From Peptoniphilus pacaensis (GTDB lineage: Bacteria > Bacillota > Clostridia > Tissierellales > Peptoniphilaceae), in assembly GCF_900088125.1 (NCBI RefSeq), contig NZ_FLQT01000003.1, positions 1,611,071 through 1,675,070 of the forward strand: DNA of 64,000 nt, given 5' to 3'. Positions 61,670 through 64,000 of this stretch are shown one piece after another. Each line of letters opens with the position of its first letter. Position 1 is the first letter of the stretch. Both the position numbers and the translations under genes were made by a program. Under the pieces are notes generated by a model that made no database searches, was not told where the DNA came from, and saw only the letters and a list, made by a program, of their open reading frames with translations.

Positions 61670-62892
61670 GCCCAATTCCCGTCGACGAAGATCGGGATCT
61701 CTTTTCCGTCCACCGTCCTTGCCGTAATGGAAAGATCCGGCGTACCTACCATGAAATCCACATGGGTCAGGCTGTCGTTGGCCCCTCGTTCCAACAGTTC
61801 CTCTTTACTTAAATCGCCGCTGTCTTTTAAACAGGTGGGGTAGGCCTTGCCCAGCGCCAAGTGGCAAGAGGCGTTTTCGTCGTACAAGGTGTTGTAAAAC
61901 AGTTGATTGCGATTGGAAATGGGCGAGTCGTCGGGGACGAGTGCCACTTCGCCTAAGTGCTTGGCGCCGTCGTCCGTCTCAAGCAAATGGGCGAGAACAT
62001 CCTTGCCTTTCTCGGCATCGAAGTCCACGACCCTACCATCTTCAAAGCGCAGCCAAAAGCCGTCGATGATGTTTCCGTTATATGCCAAAGGCATGGAGGC
62101 AAAGACGATGCCGTCGACGCCCTTGCGGTGGGGAAGGGTGAAGACTTCTTCCGTGGGAATGTTCGCCACGAAATAACGACCGTCGGGCAGATGGGAGCCG
62201 CCGCCGGCCCAAATGTGGCCTTCGGGCAAGGTGATGGTCAGATCCGTTCCCAATCCGTTTTTGTAGTGAAGGGAAGCGTAGGACGCTTCGGTGAGCTTCT
62301 TTGCGCGTCCGTCGATGGTTTCCATATGCTCTTCCCAATCAGCCAGCGGGTTTTCCGACACGCGGGACATGTCGAGTATGGCATCCCATAATTTTTTCAC
62401 GGCCGCATCGGCTTCTAAGTCCGGATAGACTTTCATGGCCCAAGCCTTGGTTGCGATGCCGGCGACGGTCCAGGGATTTTCGTCTTTCATCATGGCTTCG
62501 GAATAAAAGCGCAGGGCCTTGCTCCGACTTCCGGAAGCCTTGTGCAGCTTCTTCGGATCGATTTGCTTGAGAAGGTCGGGATCCGAACCTGTGAATGACA
62601 AGAAGGCGGCGCCACGCTCTAAATAATGGCGATACTTGTCTTGTTCGAAATCCGGAACCGTATTTAAAACGTCGTCGGGAGCGCATTGGTATTTTAAAAG
62701 AACCAGATCGTCGTCGGACCAAATGACGTGGACATCTGCCGCACCGACCTCATAGGCGACGCGGGCGCAGGCGACGACGAGATCCCTTCCTTCCAGTGGA
62801 CTACGGATCACTAAATCCTGTCCTTCCCTTAAAGAAACACCGGTCTTTATTAATAATTCAGCATAAGCTTGTAAGCGTTGTTCGAAATTCAT
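61663..62892 (-). CDS. M29-family aminopeptidase (AmpS/AmpT-like)
   Basis: A 409-residue protein of the thermophilic aminopeptidase family M29. The [20 protein letters not shown] block, [19 protein letters not shown] and the C-terminal [18 protein letters not shown] contain the expected Glu, His, Tyr and Asp metal ligands of the co-catalytic site. These enzymes remove N-terminal residues from peptides in the cytosol. It has an AAAGGAGG ribosome binding site and is transcribed alone, divergent from rpsB. Confidence 0.92.
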   Translation of the reverse strand: MNFEQRLQAYAELLIKTGVSLREGQDLVIRSPLEGRDLVVACARVAYEVGAADVHVIWSDDDLVLLKYQCAPDDVLNTVPDFEQDKYRHYLERGAAFLSFTGSDPDLLKQIDPKKLHKASGSRSKALRFYSEAMMKDENPWTVAGIATKAWAMKVYPDLEADAAVKKLWDAILDMSRVSENPLADWEEHMETIDGRAKKLTEASYASLHYKNGLGTDLTITLPEGHIWAGGGSHLPDGRYFVANIPTEEVFTLPHRKGVDGIVFASMPLAYNGNIIDGFWLRFEDGRVVDFDAEKGKDVLAHLLETDDGAKHLGEVALVPDDSPISNRNQLFYNTLYDENASCHLALGKAYPTCLKDSGDLSKEELLERGANDSLTHVDFMVGTPDLSITARTVDGKEIPIFVDGNWAK

Positions 62893-62913
62893 AATTCCTC
62901 CTTTTACAGAAAA

Positions 62914-62922
62914 AGTATATCA
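62914..62922 (-). promoter_or_regulatory. Extended -10 promoter of the aminopeptidase gene
   Basis: On the minus strand TGATATACT (TGnTATACT), 22 bp before the start. Confidence 0.5.
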
Positions 62923-62953
62923 CAAGTTCGGGACAAAAAAGGAGAAAGGATTC

Positions 62954-62982
62954 TTGCATGCCCCCAGAGCCCATGTTATAAT
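62954..62982 (+). promoter_or_regulatory. Sigma-A promoter of rpsB
   Basis: TTGCAT (62954-62959), a 17-bp spacer and TATAAT (62977-62982), also with TG at the extended position. It gives a leader of about 90 nt. Confidence 0.8.
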
Positions 62983-63001
62983 ATATCGGTACAAATACGC
63001 A

Positions 63002-63056
63002 CACAGTTTCAGAACAGGGCCGTTGCCTACGGGTCGTCCTGTCCATACGAACTGTG
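63002..63056 (+). promoter_or_regulatory. Structured leader RNA before rpsB, possible S2 autoregulatory element
   Basis: Three nested helices can be drawn: CACAGTT/AACTGTG (63002-63008 with 63050-63056), ACAGG/CCTGT (63014-63018 with 63038-63042) and CCGT/ACGG (63020-63023 with 63029-63032). The segment lies between the promoter and the ribosome binding site of a ribosomal protein gene, where autoregulatory sites occur. No match to a named family is claimed. Confidence 0.45.
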
Positions 63057-63081
63057 GAGGAAAAAAACAATTGGAGGAAAT

Positions 63082-63873
63082 ATGTCTGTAGTATCTATGA
63101 AGAGCCTGCTTGAAGCCGGCGTACACTTTGGTCACCAAACCAGAAGATGGAACCCGAAGATGAAGAAATACATCTTCACCGAACGTAACGGCATTTACAT
63201 TATCGACCTGCAAAAAACCGTAGGTAAAATTGAAGAAGCCTACGACTTCGTTCGCGAAACCGTTGAAAACGGCGGACAAGTATTGTTTGTCGGCACGAAG
63301 AAACAAGCACAAGATGCCATTGAAAAAGAAGCAAAGCGTTGTGGAGAATTCTACATTAACCAACGTTGGTTAGGTGGTCTTCTTACCAACTACCAAACCA
63401 TAAAGAAAAGAATCGCTCGTCTGAAAGATTTGGAAGAAATGGAAACAGACGGTCGTTTCGACGTTCTTCCCAAGAAGGAAGTTATCGGCCTTCGTCACGA
63501 AAGAGAACGTCTTGAAAAGTTCTTAGGCGGCATTAAAGACATGAACGGCCTGCCCGATGTTATGTATGTCGTCGATCCGAAGAAGGAAAACATCGCCGTT
63601 AAAGAAGCACAAAAGCTCGGCATTCCCATCGTCGGTATCTTGGATACTAACTGCGATCCCGATGAATTGGACTTCCCCATTCCCGGCAACGACGATGCCA
63701 TTCGTGCCGTTAAGTTAATTACAGAAACCATGGCCAATGCCGTCCTCGAAGGAAAACAAGGGGCACAAGACCACGCGGAAGAAGAAGCTGAAGTGGCTGA
63801 AGAAGTAGAAGCAACCGAAGAAACTGAAAATCAAAACATGGACAGTGCGGCTGATACAAAAGAACAAGAATAA
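63082..63873 (+). CDS. rpsB: 30S ribosomal protein S2
   Basis: A 263-residue S2. [27 protein letters not shown] at the N-terminus (in the family, [11 protein letters not shown] is diagnostic), [16 protein letters not shown] and [13 protein letters not shown] follow. An acidic Glu-rich tail of about 30 residues extends the C-terminus. The ATG at 63082 follows TTGGAGG; longer in-frame readings would run through the promoter and leader. It precedes tsf with a terminator in between. Confidence 0.97.
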   Translation: MSVVSMKSLLEAGVHFGHQTRRWNPKMKKYIFTERNGIYIIDLQKTVGKIEEAYDFVRETVENGGQVLFVGTKKQAQDAIEKEAKRCGEFYINQRWLGGLLTNYQTIKKRIARLKDLEEMETDGRFDVLPKKEVIGLRHERERLEKFLGGIKDMNGLPDVMYVVDPKKENIAVKEAQKLGIPIVGILDTNCDPDELDFPIPGNDDAIRAVKLITETMANAVLEGKQGAQDHAEEEAEVAEEVEATEETENQNMDSAADTKEQE

Positions 63874-63882
63874 GGTAGATTA

Positions 63883-63917
63883 TAAGAGTTCTAAGCCAAT
63901 GGAACTCTTATTTTTTT
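63883..63917 (+). terminator. Terminator/attenuator between rpsB and tsf
   Basis: TAAGAGTTC...GAACTCTTA, a perfect 9-bp stem with a 10-nt loop, followed by seven T. It lies 10 bp after rpsB and 36 bp before tsf, so tsf depends on read-through or on its own promoter. Confidence 0.85.
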
Positions 63918-63952
63918 GAAGATGTGATTCATAATTGAAAGGGGATAGTAAA

Positions 63953-64000
63953 ATGGAAATTACTGCAAAAATGGTTAAAGAACTGAGAGACAAATCCGGC
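63953..64000 (+). CDS. tsf: Elongation factor Ts (partial, first 16 residues)
   Basis: The last 48 bases encode MEITAKMVKELRDKSG, matching the EF-Ts N-terminal helix (family pattern ITAxxVKELRExTGAG). It has an AAAGGGGA ribosome binding site and sits after rpsB, as expected. The gene continues beyond the right edge. Confidence 0.92.
   Translation, partial: MEITAKMVKELRDKSG

Noticed and set aside
62878-63081. N-terminal extension of S2 reading through the upstream region
   Set aside because: The extension crosses the promoter and structured leader, while the ATG at 63082 has a strong Shine-Dalgarno and gives the normal S2 N-terminus.
1-64000. tRNA, rRNA or CRISPR loci
   Set aside because: I saw no cloverleaf with conserved tRNA positions, no rRNA segments and no spaced short repeats; the only long repeats are the two IS copies. 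A tRNA scan would be decisive.

Overview
The window is a dense stretch of chromosome from a low-to-mid GC Bacillota (Firmicutes), most likely an anaerobic member of the Clostridia/Tissierellia such as Peptoniphilaceae. This placement is inferred from gene families and gene order, not from a marker-gene search. The main clues are an ispH-rpsA (S1) fusion, a Bacillus/Clostridium-style block running rqcH-yicC-gmk-rpoZ-coaBC-priA-def-fmt-rsmB-rlmN-prpC-prkC-rsgA-rpe-thiN, C-x2-C types of L28 and L32, AGGAGG-type ribosome binding sites, frequent TTG/GTG starts and extended -10 promoters (TGnTATAAT). The block has no spoVM between thiN and rpmB, which fits a non-sporulating organism. I saw no tRNA, rRNA or CRISPR array.

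Layout. 1-2361: the start of ychF (minus strand) and an ABC-2 transporter whose ATPase has unusual catalytic motifs. 2410-20683: a long plus-strand housekeeping series (HAD phosphatase, rbgA, rnhB, Asp23 protein, nusB, xseAB, ispA, tlyA, recN, nudF, purine and pyrimidine nucleoside phosphorylases, M50 protease, scpAB, rluB, mnmM-like, HI0933 flavoprotein, cmk, plsC, ispH-S1). 20733-24795: a c-di-AMP unit (DUF5317-like, cdaA, cdaR) and guaB. 24822-35070: an accessory segment bounded by two apparently identical 1,556-bp IS3-family (IS150-type) elements. It holds a BcrA/LanFEG-like ABC transporter divergent from a two-component system, then purE-fhs-yerC. 35093-51404: the ylo-type housekeeping block. 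51459-63873: a 2-hydroxyacid dehydrogenase, rpmB, yloU-fakA, recG, rsmD-coaD, a coiled-coil protein, tmcAL, ackA, yceD-rpmF, an M29 aminopeptidase and rpsB. The window ends in the start of tsf.

The most interesting observation concerns the IS elements. Removing each IS plus one copy of its 3-bp target duplication (GAA; GGG) rebuilds a Rho-independent terminator hairpin lying between convergent genes. Copy 1 sits exactly in the 3-nt apical loop, and copy 2 sits next to the apical loop. The element carries its own terminator hairpin at the left end (plus strand) and a second hairpin at the right end with a U-rich tract on the minus strand. It therefore seems both to target bidirectional terminators and to replace the function it breaks. 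Each copy has its own target duplication, so these look like two independent insertions, not a composite transposon.

Other points of interest are the degenerate ABC ATPase, a possible internal translation start that would release free S1 from the IspH-S1 fusion, a structured leader before rpsB, and a terminator between rpsB and tsf.
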